In this document: positions 1-6,268 of the stretch, piece after piece
How the letters are laid out: the number at the start of each line of letters is the position of its first letter
Position numbering within the stretch: position 1 is the stretch's first letter
NCBI GenBank assembly: GCA_002329495.1
Contig: DCTH01000246.1
Span: 481 to 14,833 of the forward strand
Reading direction: 5' to 3'
DNA: 14,353 nt
Source: Syntrophothermus sp. UBA1445
GTDB lineage: Bacteria; Bacillota; Syntrophomonadia; Syntrophomonadales; DTU052
Position numbers and translations under genes: made by a program
The notes under the pieces: generated by a model
The model's database searches: none
What the model was told of the DNA's origin: nothing
The model's input: only the letters and a program-made list of their open reading frames with translations

Positions 1-29
1 TAGCTTAGTTTATTAAGGGAGGGAATAAG

Positions 30-581
30 GTGAAAAAGGTATGGGGTATCATTATTCTGGTTCTTATTGTGGGTGTTGCATTCCCCATAATTCAACACCT
101 GTTCAAGAAACAAGAGGCCTTTACCCCCAACAACCTTATCCGCATTCACATTGTTGCCAACAGCAACACACCGGTTGATCAGGATATTAAGTTGAAGGTC
201 AGAGACCGTCTGGTAAATTGGCTTTCACCGCAATTGGCTGCCAGTGAATCAGCCCAGGAAAGCCGCGTTATAGTGGCACAGAACCTCGATGCCATCCGTG
301 AGACCGCCTGTCAGGAACTGAAAGCCCAGCATGCGGATTACGGGGCTTCGGTGGCTCTCGGTGAATATAATTTCCCCACCCGGCGCTACGGAGAAGTTGT
401 ACTTCCTGCCGGAAAATATCAAGCGTTAAGGGTAGTGCTGGGAGCAGGGGATGGAGCCAACTGGTGGTGTGTTTTATACCCACCCCTGTGCGTCGGCAAG
501 TCAACCGAGGCGGATAAATCTCCCCAATGGCTGATTTCCAAGTTAACCTCGCATTTACGGAAGAAGCCGACGCAGGAATAA
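30..581 (+). CDS. spoIIR: Stage II sporulation protein R (SpoIIR)
   Basis: SpoIIR is the signalling protein made in the forespore under sigma-F. It is secreted into the intermembrane space and triggers SpoIIGA to process pro-sigma-E in the mother cell; this role is known from Bacillus. The 183-residue product has a hydrophobic N-terminal segment (about residues 4-22) fitting a signal peptide or anchor. It carries two family hallmarks: LIRIHIVANSNTPVDQDIKL near residues 36-55 and the LPAGKYQALRVVLGAGDGAN stretch followed by a WWCVLYPPLC motif. The start is GTG at 30, preceded by an AGGGAGGG ribosome binding site at 16-23. Length is slightly short for the family but nothing is missing. The gene ends just before a strong terminator, so it is probably the last gene of its unit. 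Its promoter lies outside the window or in the first 15 bases. Confidence 0.96.
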   Translation: MKKVWGIIILVLIVGVAFPIIQHLFKKQEAFTPNNLIRIHIVANSNTPVDQDIKLKVRDRLVNWLSPQLAASESAQESRVIVAQNLDAIRETACQELKAQHADYGASVALGEYNFPTRRYGEVVLPAGKYQALRVVLGAGDGANWWCVLYPPLCVGKSTEADKSPQWLISKLTSHLRKKPTQE

Positions 582-597
582 TAAACTGAAGATGACA

Positions 598-624
598 GCC
601 CCCGCTTCGACGGGGGCTTTTTTT
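598..624 (+). terminator. Intrinsic terminator after spoIIR
   Basis: GCCCCCG (598-604) pairs perfectly with CGGGGGC (611-617) around a 6-base loop, and seven T residues follow (618-624). This is a textbook Rho-independent terminator 16 bases after the spoIIR stop codon. It separates spoIIR from the next gene. Confidence 0.93.
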
Positions 625-741
625 CGGCACCGTTTTCTATCACATGTCCAACCCCAAACACATATTAATAGAAAAGGATACAAAGTGTTGGCTTGCGGAG
701 ACTCGATATGAACCGGACAACTATCAGGGGGGAGGATGTAA

Positions 742-1005
742 ATGATCAAAATATCAGACCTGAGAACCCGCGAGGTGGTTAACGTACAGGACGGCAGGAA
801 GCTGGGGGTTATCAAAGACTTGGACCTTGATGTCGAAAAGGGACGTATCAATGCGTTGGTTTTGCCGGGGCCCAACCGATTCATCAATATTTTTACCCGG
901 AGAGAAGACATCGTTGTTCCATGGGAACGGATAGTCAAAATAGGTCGGGATGTCATTCTGGTGGAGGTAAATCCGTACACCGAAATCCATCGCATAAATG
1001 AGTGA
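742..1005 (+). CDS. YlmC/YmxH family PRC-barrel sporulation protein
   Basis: This 87-residue protein is a single PRC-barrel domain of the YlmC/YmxH family, small proteins conserved in endospore formers and classed as sporulation-associated. Their biochemical role is unknown. Visible hallmarks are the N-terminal MIKISDLRTREVVNV, the GRKLGVIKDLDLD turn, the GRINALVLPG strand and the VPWERIVKIGRDVILVE strand pair at the C-terminus. It starts at ATG 742 behind a very strong GGGGGGAGG site (727-735). It sits alone between the spoIIR terminator and the NrdR-controlled operon, so it is probably monocistronic. The 110 bases upstream show no promoter I would stand behind. There is no signal peptide or membrane segment, so it should be cytosolic. 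The family assignment is firm; the function is not known. Confidence 0.92.
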   Translation: MIKISDLRTREVVNVQDGRKLGVIKDLDLDVEKGRINALVLPGPNRFINIFTRREDIVVPWERIVKIGRDVILVEVNPYTEIHRINE

Positions 1006-1093
1006 TATGTCGTATTCGATTAAGTGAGGAAGAAATTACTAGATAAAACCCGATTAGACGGTTTGATATCTTCATCCTATTTTACGATAATTA

Positions 1094-1109
1094 AAAGCAT
1101 ATATTGTGT
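1094..1109 (+). promoter_or_regulatory. NrdR box 1 (upstream half of tandem operator)
   Basis: The 16-mer AAAGCATATATTGTGT matches the published NrdR-box consensus ACACWATATATWGTGT at 13 of 16 positions, with a perfect right half. It lies immediately upstream of the -10 element of the nrdR promoter and overlaps its TG extension. Its start is 32 bp from the start of the second box, about three helical turns, which is the usual arrangement for tandem NrdR boxes. Confidence 0.83.
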
Positions 1110-1117
1110 GCTATACT
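1109..1117 (+). promoter_or_regulatory. Extended -10 promoter of the nrdR-nrdD-nrdG operon
   Basis: TGCTATACT is an extended -10 element (TGn followed by TATACT at 1112-1117, five of six matches to TATAAT). No good -35 hexamer is found 16-18 bp upstream, where the sequence is only A/T-rich, as is common for extended -10 promoters. Transcription would begin near 1124, at the left edge of NrdR box 2. The element lies in the gap between the two NrdR boxes, so bound NrdR would directly occlude RNA polymerase. Confidence 0.6.
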
Positions 1118-1125
1118 AATCATAA

Positions 1126-1141
1126 ACACTATATATTGAGG
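1126..1141 (+). promoter_or_regulatory. NrdR box 2 (downstream half of tandem operator)
   Basis: The 16-mer ACACTATATATTGAGG matches the NrdR-box consensus ACACWATATATWGTGT at 14 of 16 positions, with a perfect left half and core. Exactly 16 bp separate it from box 1. It covers the expected transcription start and its right end overlaps the GAGGGG ribosome binding site of nrdR (1138-1143). That overlap may explain the two departures from consensus. Confidence 0.87.
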
Positions 1142-1149
1142 GGTCCGCT

Positions 1150-1626
1150 ATGAGATGTCCTTTCTGTTCGGAACTCGAAAGCAGGGTATTGGATTCGCGT
1201 AACACGGATGAAGGCACTGTGATCAGACGACGGAGAGAATGTGCTGCCTGCAAACGAAGGTTTACCACCTATGAGCGCCTTGAGGAAAGGCCGCTTATGA
1301 TTATTAAGAAGGAGGGAAATCGCGAGGTTTTTCAAAGAGACAAGCTGCTGCAGGGTATTCTCAAGGCGGTTGAAAAAAGACCAATTGATATGGATACGGT
1401 TGAAACCATGGTCGGTGAAATTGAACGAGAATTAAGGGATGTCTATGACAAAGAGGTTAGCAGCCAGATAATAGGTGAAAAAGTAATGGACAAGCTGCGT
1501 TCAGTCGATGGAGTCGCCTATGTCAGGTTTGCTTCGGTTTATCGCCAGTTTTCAGATGTTAAAGGTTTTGTGGAAACTGTGGAACAACTACAAAAACATC
1601 AGGATTCCGGGGAGGGGGAACAGTAG
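1150..1626 (+). CDS. nrdR: Transcriptional repressor NrdR
   Basis: NrdR represses ribonucleotide reductase operons when dATP occupies its ATP-cone domain. The 158-residue product has the full architecture: an N-terminal zinc ribbon with Cys3, Cys6, Cys31 and Cys34 (CPFC and CAAC), a basic RRRR stretch at 26-29 within the DNA-binding module, and an ATP cone from about residue 49 to 139 ([14 protein letters not shown] through [13 protein letters not shown]). Length is normal for the family. It starts at ATG 1150 behind GAGGGG. It is the first gene of an operon with nrdD and nrdG and lies directly behind two NrdR boxes, so autoregulation is strongly implied. Its TAG stop shares one base with the GTG start of nrdD, which suggests translational coupling. 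Confidence 0.97.
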   Translation: MRCPFCSELESRVLDSRNTDEGTVIRRRRECAACKRRFTTYERLEERPLMIIKKEGNREVFQRDKLLQGILKAVEKRPIDMDTVETMVGEIERELRDVYDKEVSSQIIGEKVMDKLRSVDGVAYVRFASVYRQFSDVKGFVETVEQLQKHQDSGEGEQ

Positions 1627-4600
1627 TGTTTGAAAAAATCAAGAAGCGTGACGGCCGGGAGGTTGCATTTGATCCTTCCAAAATTACCGAAGCCATTTTC
1701 AAGGCGGCCAAGGCTGTGGGAGGAGAGGATCGCCAAAAGGCTCTGGAACTTACGCTTGCGGTTATGAAGGTTTTGGGAGAGAAGTATGAAAGCGATGTTT
1801 TTTCGGTTGAGGATGTCCAGGACATAGTTGAAAAGGTCCTGATTGAACAAGGGCATGCCCGGACCGCCAAAGCCTATATCCTGTACCGCGCCCAGAGGAC
1901 CCGATACCGTGAAGGCAAATCTGAACTGATGGATGTGGTGGAGGAGATCCTTAAGGAAACCAGCCGCGAGAATGCGAACGTGGGTAATTCTCCTTCAGCC
2001 AAAATGCTTCAGATTGCCAGTGCCGCTTCTAAACAGTATTATCTGGATCGTCTGATTCCTCCGGAATTCTCCAAGGCCCATCGTCAGGGTGATATCCATA
2101 TTCACGATCTTGATTTCTATGGCAAGACCCTAAACTGCATACAGATACCTCTTAGTACGCTGCTTCAGGAAGGTTTCAATAACGGACACGGTTATATCAG
2201 GCCTCCGAAGAGACCAGCCTCGGCCACTGCATTAGCTGCTATTATCCTGCAGAGCTCTCAAAACGACATGTTTGGAGGTCAGTCCTTCCCCTTCTTTGAT
2301 CGCGACCTGGCACCGTTTGTAGCGAACGCCAGTGACGAGGAGACCTACCAGGCGATGGAGGCCCTGGTATACAACCTGAACAGCATGCACTCTTTGAGTG
2401 GGAAAGAACGTATTTGGGTGGTTGATAAGATACAACAGAAATTACTGTGTGTCTCCATGGCTGAATTTGATGATATTTTTGAAGAGAATCGGTACCAGGC
2501 GTTCAGCCTGAACTACGATAGTGGCAAGATTGAACTCCAAGACATTACCGCCTCCATCAAGCATCGCAATGTCAATAAACTGTTTATGATAAAACTGAAA
2601 TCCGGTCAAAAAGTCACGGTTACTGACAACCATTCGGTGATGACATTTGGCGAAAAGGGTGATTTGGAAGTCCGGAATGTCTACGACCTTGACTTTGGTC
2701 TGGTGCCGCGCATTCTGGAGTTTAACCGGGAAGACCATGTTTTTGATCTGAGTGGGTATCCGCAAAGCAGAAAATACCATATGGAAGAAGTAATGCTAAC
2801 ACCGGCCCTAGCCAAACTAATGGGTTATTATGTGGCAGAGGGCTCAGTGGATGGCTCATCGATCAGTCTGGCCCTGTTTGATGATGACCTGGAAACCGAT
2901 GTAGCTCGAATTGTAACCGAAATATGTCCGGAATTTTCTCTAACTGTGCATCGTGACCGGGAGGGCCGGAAACGGGATATCCGGCTGAACACCGGTAAAA
3001 GATTCGCCGAATTTATCGGGGATGTTTGCGGCCGGGGAGCAATTAACAAAAGGGTTCCACTGGCTATAGTGAAAGCTCCGTTGGAGATTGTGAGGGCTTT
3101 CCTGGATGGTTACTTAAGCGGGGATGGTACGGTTGGTCAAAACCGCATCACCGCAACGACCGTTTCCAAAAACCTGCGGGATGGTTTGGTACTTCTGTTT
3201 GCCAGATTATCGATCCCGGTATCCTGCCGGGAGGCGGAACCGGTTACCAATTTTGCCTCGGCTCGTACCCGGTACCTGATTTCAGCCGGAGGAGCTTATC
3301 TAAAGGATATCATGATATCAGGCAGTAAGATGGACAAGTTGGCTTCTCAAACTGTAACCATGGAACAGACTCGTTATGATTATGAGTTCCTACGGCCGCT
3401 TATTAAAGAGGTTTACGGGATATACGCCAGCAATTCCTATCATTACCGTGTAAGCCCCGGTTATTTGCAGGAAGTGCTGGATGACCTTAAGTCGCGGGTA
3501 TTAAACGATCAGGAAGAGGCATTGATCGACAAGCTGCGCAGTAACATATTCTGGTTGGATTGTTTCAGGCAAGTTATTGCTGATATCAAGACCAGTGAGC
3601 GGTTTCACCTGCAACGGGTGATTTCTGCCGGTGAACTGCCGCGGTTTTCGAAATACCTTCCCCAGTTTTGTCTCTATGAAGAGTATCTGTCGAGGCTCTA
3701 TCTTCCCCAGGTCGTTGATGAAACCACGTGCAGTCGAATTTCCAACGACTGTAAATCGCCCGGTCTGATCCAGGCCTGGGCAGGAAAGGTTCACTCTCAG
3801 AACAACAAGATGAAGAATCTTATCCGAGTTATTGAGAGGGTACTGAACTGTTATTGCATCCAGGTTAAAGACAAAGCCGAGGCTGACTGGGAAGACTATG
3901 TTTATGACATTTCCGTAAGGAACAACGAGAATTTTATGACTGCCGAAGGTGTCTTTGTGCACAATTCCCGCGCTGGGGCCCAAGTCCCGTTCTCTTCGCT
4001 GAACCTGGGGACAGATACTTCAGAAGGTGGACGACGGGTAGCCAAAAACCTGCTGTTGGCATATGATGCGGGTCTGGGTAGAGGTGAAAACCCCATTTTT
4101 CCCAATATTATTTTCCGGGTGCAGGAAGGTGTCAATCTCCGCCCGGAAGACCCCAACCATGATTTGTTCCTGCTGGCTATGAAAGTGGCAGCCAAAAGAA
4201 TGAACCCGACATTCAGTTTTATGGATTCTTCTTTTAATAAGCAGTATGGGAATGAAGTGGCCTACATGGGCTGCCGAACCCGGGTGATAGCCAATGTCCA
4301 CGGCCCGGCGGTTACCGAGAGACGCGGAAACCTAGCCTTCACCACCATAAATTTGCCTCGTCTGGCCTTGAAGGCCAAGGGCAGTCTGGGAGAATTCTAT
4401 CGCCTTTTGGAATCAACCATGTGGCTGGCGGTTGAACAGCTGCACCACCGCTACCGGGTTCAGGCTGAACTCAAGGTTAAGGATATGCCATTTGTGATGG
4501 GGCAGCATCTCTATATGGGCTCAGAAAATCTGGGTCTCTGTGATCCCATTGAGGAAGCGATAAAACACGGAACCCTGTCGGTAGGTTTTATTGGTTTGGC

Positions 4601-5219
4601 AGAAACCCTGGTATGCCTTACCGGTAAACACCATGGTGAATCGGACGATTCTCAAGCCATAGGAATCTCGATAGTCCAGTTCATGCGTCAGCTGGTTGAC
4701 AAGGCTGTTGAGCAGTATAATCTGAACTATACTTTCATTGCCACACCGGCCGAAGGCTTATCTGGTCGTTTTCTCGGCATGGACCGGGAAAGCTTTGGAC
4801 TGATACCCGGGGTAACTGACCGCGAATACTACACCAACAGTTTTCATATACCGGTTGGCTGTGATATCTCACTATTCCAAAAGATATCCAAAGAGGGACC
4901 GTATCACAAGTATACCAATGCCGGGCATATAAGTTATGTGGAGTTTCCAGCTCCCCCGGTGCATAATGCCGAAGCGGTTCAGACCATTATCCAACACATG
5001 AAAGACTGTGATATGGGTTATGCCGGTATCAACTTCCCCATTGATTTCTGCGAGGGCTGTGGGTTCCTGGGGGTCATTGACGAGAATAACTGCCCGCAAT
5101 GCGGGGGGAGTGAGATAAGACGGGTCAGACGGATAACCGGATATCTATCCACGGTCGATCGTTTCAATGATGCCAAGGTAGCGGAACTGAGAGATCGCAA
5201 ACCTCACCGGCTTTCGTGA
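1626..5219 (+). CDS. nrdD: Anaerobic (class III) ribonucleoside-triphosphate reductase with in-frame intein
   Basis: NrdD reduces ribonucleoside triphosphates to deoxyribonucleotides with a glycyl radical and works only without oxygen. The 1197-residue precursor contains an intein at residues 256-780; splicing would leave a 672-residue enzyme of normal size. In order it has an N-terminal ATP cone (residues 3-95), the catalytic barrel with Cys171 (TLNCIQIPL) and the likely thiyl-radical Cys883 (YMGCRTRV), a zinc site CEGC/CPQC (Cys1142, 1145, 1156, 1159), and the glycyl-radical loop RRITGYL with Gly1172. The downstream DRFNDAKVAELRDR motif is intact. The start is GTG 1626, overlapping the nrdR stop by one base, with a GGGGAGGGGG ribosome binding site at 1609-1618. 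The stop is adjacent to nrdG. Control is expected from the NrdR boxes upstream of nrdR. The exteins look fully functional, so this is not a broken gene. Confidence 0.97.
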   Translation: MFEKIKKRDGREVAFDPSKITEAIFKAAKAVGGEDRQKALELTLAVMKVLGEKYESDVFSVEDVQDIVEKVLIEQGHARTAKAYILYRAQRTRYREGKSELMDVVEEILKETSRENANVGNSPSAKMLQIASAASKQYYLDRLIPPEFSKAHRQGDIHIHDLDFYGKTLNCIQIPLSTLLQEGFNNGHGYIRPPKRPASATALAAIILQSSQNDMFGGQSFPFFDRDLAPFVANASDEETYQAMEALVYNLNSMHSLSGKERIWVVDKIQQKLLCVSMAEFDDIFEENRYQAFSLNYDSGKIELQDITASIKHRNVNKLFMIKLKSGQKVTVTDNHSVMTFGEKGDLEVRNVYDLDFGLVPRILEFNREDHVFDLSGYPQSRKYHMEEVMLTPALAKLMGYYVAEGSVDGSSISLALFDDDLETDVARIVTEICPEFSLTVHRDREGRKRDIRLNTGKRFAEFIGDVCGRGAINKRVPLAIVKAPLEIVRAFLDGYLSGDGTVGQNRITATTVSKNLRDGLVLLFARLSIPVSCREAEPVTNFASARTRYLISAGGAYLKDIMISGSKMDKLASQTVTMEQTRYDYEFLRPLIKEVYGIYASNSYHYRVSPGYLQEVLDDLKSRVLNDQEEALIDKLRSNIFWLDCFRQVIADIKTSERFHLQRVISAGELPRFSKYLPQFCLYEEYLSRLYLPQVVDETTCSRISNDCKSPGLIQAWAGKVHSQNNKMKNLIRVIERVLNCYCIQVKDKAEADWEDYVYDISVRNNENFMTAEGVFVHNSRAGAQVPFSSLNLGTDTSEGGRRVAKNLLLAYDAGLGRGENPIFPNIIFRVQEGVNLRPEDPNHDLFLLAMKVAAKRMNPTFSFMDSSFNKQYGNEVAYMGCRTRVIANVHGPAVTERRGNLAFTTINLPRLALKAKGSLGEFYRLLESTMWLAVEQLHHRYRVQAELKVKDMPFVMGQHLYMGSENLGLCDPIEEAIKHGTLSVGFIGLAETLVCLTGKHHGESDDSQAIGISIVQFMRQLVDKAVEQYNLNYTFIATPAEGLSGRFLGMDRESFGLIPGVTDREYYTNSFHIPVGCDISLFQKISKEGPYHKYTNAGHISYVEFPAPPVHNAEAVQTIIQHMKDCDMGYAGINFPIDFCEGCGFLGVIDENNCPQCGGSEIRRVRRITGYLSTVDRFNDAKVAELRDRKPHRLS
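2391..3965 (+). mobile_element. Intein with LAGLIDADG homing endonuclease inside NrdD
   Basis: This 525-residue intein occupies NrdD precursor residues 256-780. It begins with Ser256 (SLSGKERIWVV, block A) and ends with VFVHN. The penultimate His779, terminal Asn780 and +1 nucleophile Ser781 are all present. Block B is visible as TVTDNHSVMT with His336. Two LAGLIDADG-type motifs, LMGYYVAEG (398-406, acidic residue Glu405) and LDGYLSGDG (493-501, acidic residue Asp500), identify a DOD-family homing endonuclease that appears intact. Block F runs over about 758-780. Splicing would join NSMH to SRAGAQVPFSS and restore a conserved NrdD motif. The first residue is Ser rather than the more common Cys; Ser1 inteins are known and active. 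About 190 residues (roughly 565-755) between the endonuclease and block F are not explained by the splicing or LAGLIDADG modules. Confidence 0.95.
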
Positions 5220-5227
5220 GGTGGAGT

Positions 5228-5734
5228 ATGACGAAGATCAGAGTCAGCGGCTTCAGCCGGGAGAGCATTGTCGATGGCCCGGGCATCCGGACGGTGGTTT
5301 ATAGTCAGGGGTGCACCCATCATTGCCCCCATTGCCACAATCCCTCTACCTGGGATTTCGAGGGCGGGTATGAACTGGATATAGATGATATTGTGGCTCT
5401 GGTTAAAAAGACCGGTCTATTGCGCGGGGTCACCCTGTCGGGGGGTGAGCCCTTTGTGCAGGCTGAATCATTTGCGGAGCTGGCCGCCCGGGTCAAGGCA
5501 ATGGGTCTGGATGTCGTAACCTATTCAGGCTACACCTTTGAAACACTGGCGGAAATGGCAAAAGAAGACCCGTCTGTAGCCCGGCTCTTAAATGCTACCG
5601 ATATTCTGGTTGATGGACCCTACCATCACGAAGAGCGTGATCTGTCGCTGGCTTTTCGGGGATCAAAAAATCAAAGAATAATTGACGTACCGAAGAGCTT
5701 GCAGGAGGGTAAGATATTTACCCTGGAGTTCTGA
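5228..5734 (+). CDS. nrdG: Anaerobic ribonucleotide reductase-activating protein (radical SAM)
   Basis: NrdG is the activase that uses a [4Fe-4S] cluster and S-adenosylmethionine to generate the glycyl radical on NrdD. The 168-residue protein has the radical SAM signature CTHHCPHC (Cys29, Cys33, Cys36) after SIVDGPGIRTVVYSQG, the glycine-rich TLSGGEPF motif, and the NrdG-typical TDILVDGPYHHEERD and FRGSKNQRIID regions. Length is typical. I chose ATG 5228 because GAGGTG lies just upstream (5218-5223) and the protein then begins as family members do. A GTG at 5216 is also in frame but has no ribosome binding site. The gene begins eight bases after the nrdD stop, so the two should be co-translated. 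It is the last gene of the nrd operon. Confidence 0.96.
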   Translation: MTKIRVSGFSRESIVDGPGIRTVVYSQGCTHHCPHCHNPSTWDFEGGYELDIDDIVALVKKTGLLRGVTLSGGEPFVQAESFAELAARVKAMGLDVVTYSGYTFETLAEMAKEDPSVARLLNATDILVDGPYHHEERDLSLAFRGSKNQRIIDVPKSLQEGKIFTLEF

Positions 5735-5756
5735 CGAATCATCCCAAAAGCATGGC

Positions 5757-5816
5757 AGCGGGGGAGTGATGTTATAGATTTTACTTGGAGTCTATCAACC
5801 CAAACTCCCGACCGCT
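5757..5816. terminator. Long imperfect stem-loop between convergent genes, probable bidirectional terminator
   Basis: AGCGGGGGAGT (5757-5767) pairs with ACTCCC-GA-CCGCT (5804-5816) as 11 base pairs with a GA bulge. Inside it, GTTATAGA (5771-5778) pairs with TCTAT-C-AAC (5791-5799) with one bulged base, leaving a 12-base loop. The element fills the gap between nrdG (plus strand) and the zinc-ribbon gene (minus strand), and its right edge overlaps the TAG stop of the latter. Neither strand has a strong T-run after the stem (plus strand: ATTCCTTTGTTT), so efficient intrinsic termination is not assured. Its position makes termination in both directions the simplest reading. Confidence 0.5.
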
Positions 5817-6132
5817 ATTCCTTTGTTTCCCCCGGTGCTTCAATTTCCTGTTGGGATGCCAAAAGCTCCCTGGCTTCAGCCAGCCGGGCCTGGGGAACCA
5901 TTACCATGACTTCCGCCAAAGGTCCAAATGACAATCCCTGTACCCGTCCGATTCCCTCCCGGGACCGCAAGATAACCGGAATTTCACAACTCTCCAGTAA
6001 ACCCTTGATGACGTCATCCTCGGGGGGGTATACTGTCTTTAATATTTCCCAGGATGTGGCAACGGGATTACCGCATGATGGGCAACGGATTTGATTATCT
6101 TCAAAGCTCTTATGGCAGTTGGTACACAACAT
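5815..6132 (-). CDS. Zinc-ribbon / DUF2007 protein
   Basis: This 105-residue protein is encoded on the opposite strand to everything else in the window. An N-terminal zinc ribbon has Cys3, Cys6, Cys17 and Cys20 (CTNC and CPSC). Residues about 31-92 match DUF2007, annotated as a putative signal-transducing domain: TVYPPEDDVIKGLLESCEIPVILRS followed by a hydrophobic VMVMVP strand and ARELL helix. The start is ATG at 6130-6132 with a near-perfect AAGGAGGG ribosome binding site (6146-6139 on the minus strand), which strongly supports a real gene. It is cytosolic, with no membrane segment. It is convergent with nrdG and divergent from pgeF, so it is transcribed alone. No reaction or partner is known to me; DUF2007 resembles small ligand-binding ferredoxin-fold domains, but that is inference. 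Confidence 0.88.
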   Translation of the reverse strand: MLCTNCHKSFEDNQIRCPSCGNPVATSWEILKTVYPPEDDVIKGLLESCEIPVILRSREGIGRVQGLSFGPLAEVMVMVPQARLAEARELLASQQEIEAPGETKE

Positions 6133-6153
6133 GCTTATCCCTCCTTTACCTTG

Positions 6154-6182
6154 ATATTAGCAGACCACGGGCTTAAGAACAA
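6154..6182 (-). promoter_or_regulatory. Candidate promoter of the zinc-ribbon/DUF2007 gene
   Basis: On the minus strand TTGTTC (6182-6177) is followed after exactly 17 bases by TGC-TAATAT, an extended -10 element (hexamer 6159-6154). Transcription would start near 6147, directly before the ribosome binding site, giving a very short leader. The -35 matches only three of six positions, so this is a candidate only. Confidence 0.35.
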
Positions 6183-6268
6183 AGATAGATAACAGATTAC
6201 ACCCATCTTTGCTGGCGTTGGCAGGCAATAAGCTTTGGAAAACAGGTAATAGTAAGGAGGAAGTGCCG

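Noticed and set aside
661..667. CATATTA resembling a sigma-G/sigma-E -10 element upstream of the ylmC-type gene
   Set aside because: No convincing -35 element lies 16-18 bases upstream, and such a short A/T motif is expected by chance.
1046..1064. AAACCCG...CGGTTT hairpin after the ylmC-type gene as a terminator
   Set aside because: The stem is only six pairs with a bulge, and just three T residues follow it, so it is too weak to call.
3501..3983. 160-residue minus-strand open frame inside the intein
   Set aside because: It is antisense to a continuous coding frame with recognisable intein block F, and its product resembles nothing I know.
1626..5219. nrdD as a frameshifted gene or a fusion with an unrelated protein
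   Set aside because: The frame is continuous, the two halves join at a conserved NrdD motif, and all intein splice-junction residues are present, so an intein explains the extra length.
5216..5227. GTG at 5216 as the nrdG start
   Set aside because: It overlaps the nrdD stop and has no ribosome binding site, whereas ATG 5228 has GAGGTG just upstream and gives the usual NrdG N-terminus.
6151..6179. Plus-strand promoter TTGATA/TAAGAA for pgeF
   Set aside because: The -10 matches only three of six positions and the overlapping minus-strand promoter candidate is better. The pgeF promoter remains unidentified.
6181..6210. AAAGAT...ATCTTT inverted repeat upstream of pgeF as an operator
   Set aside because: Only six paired bases with an 18-base gap in A/T-rich sequence and no match to a known regulator site; likely chance.
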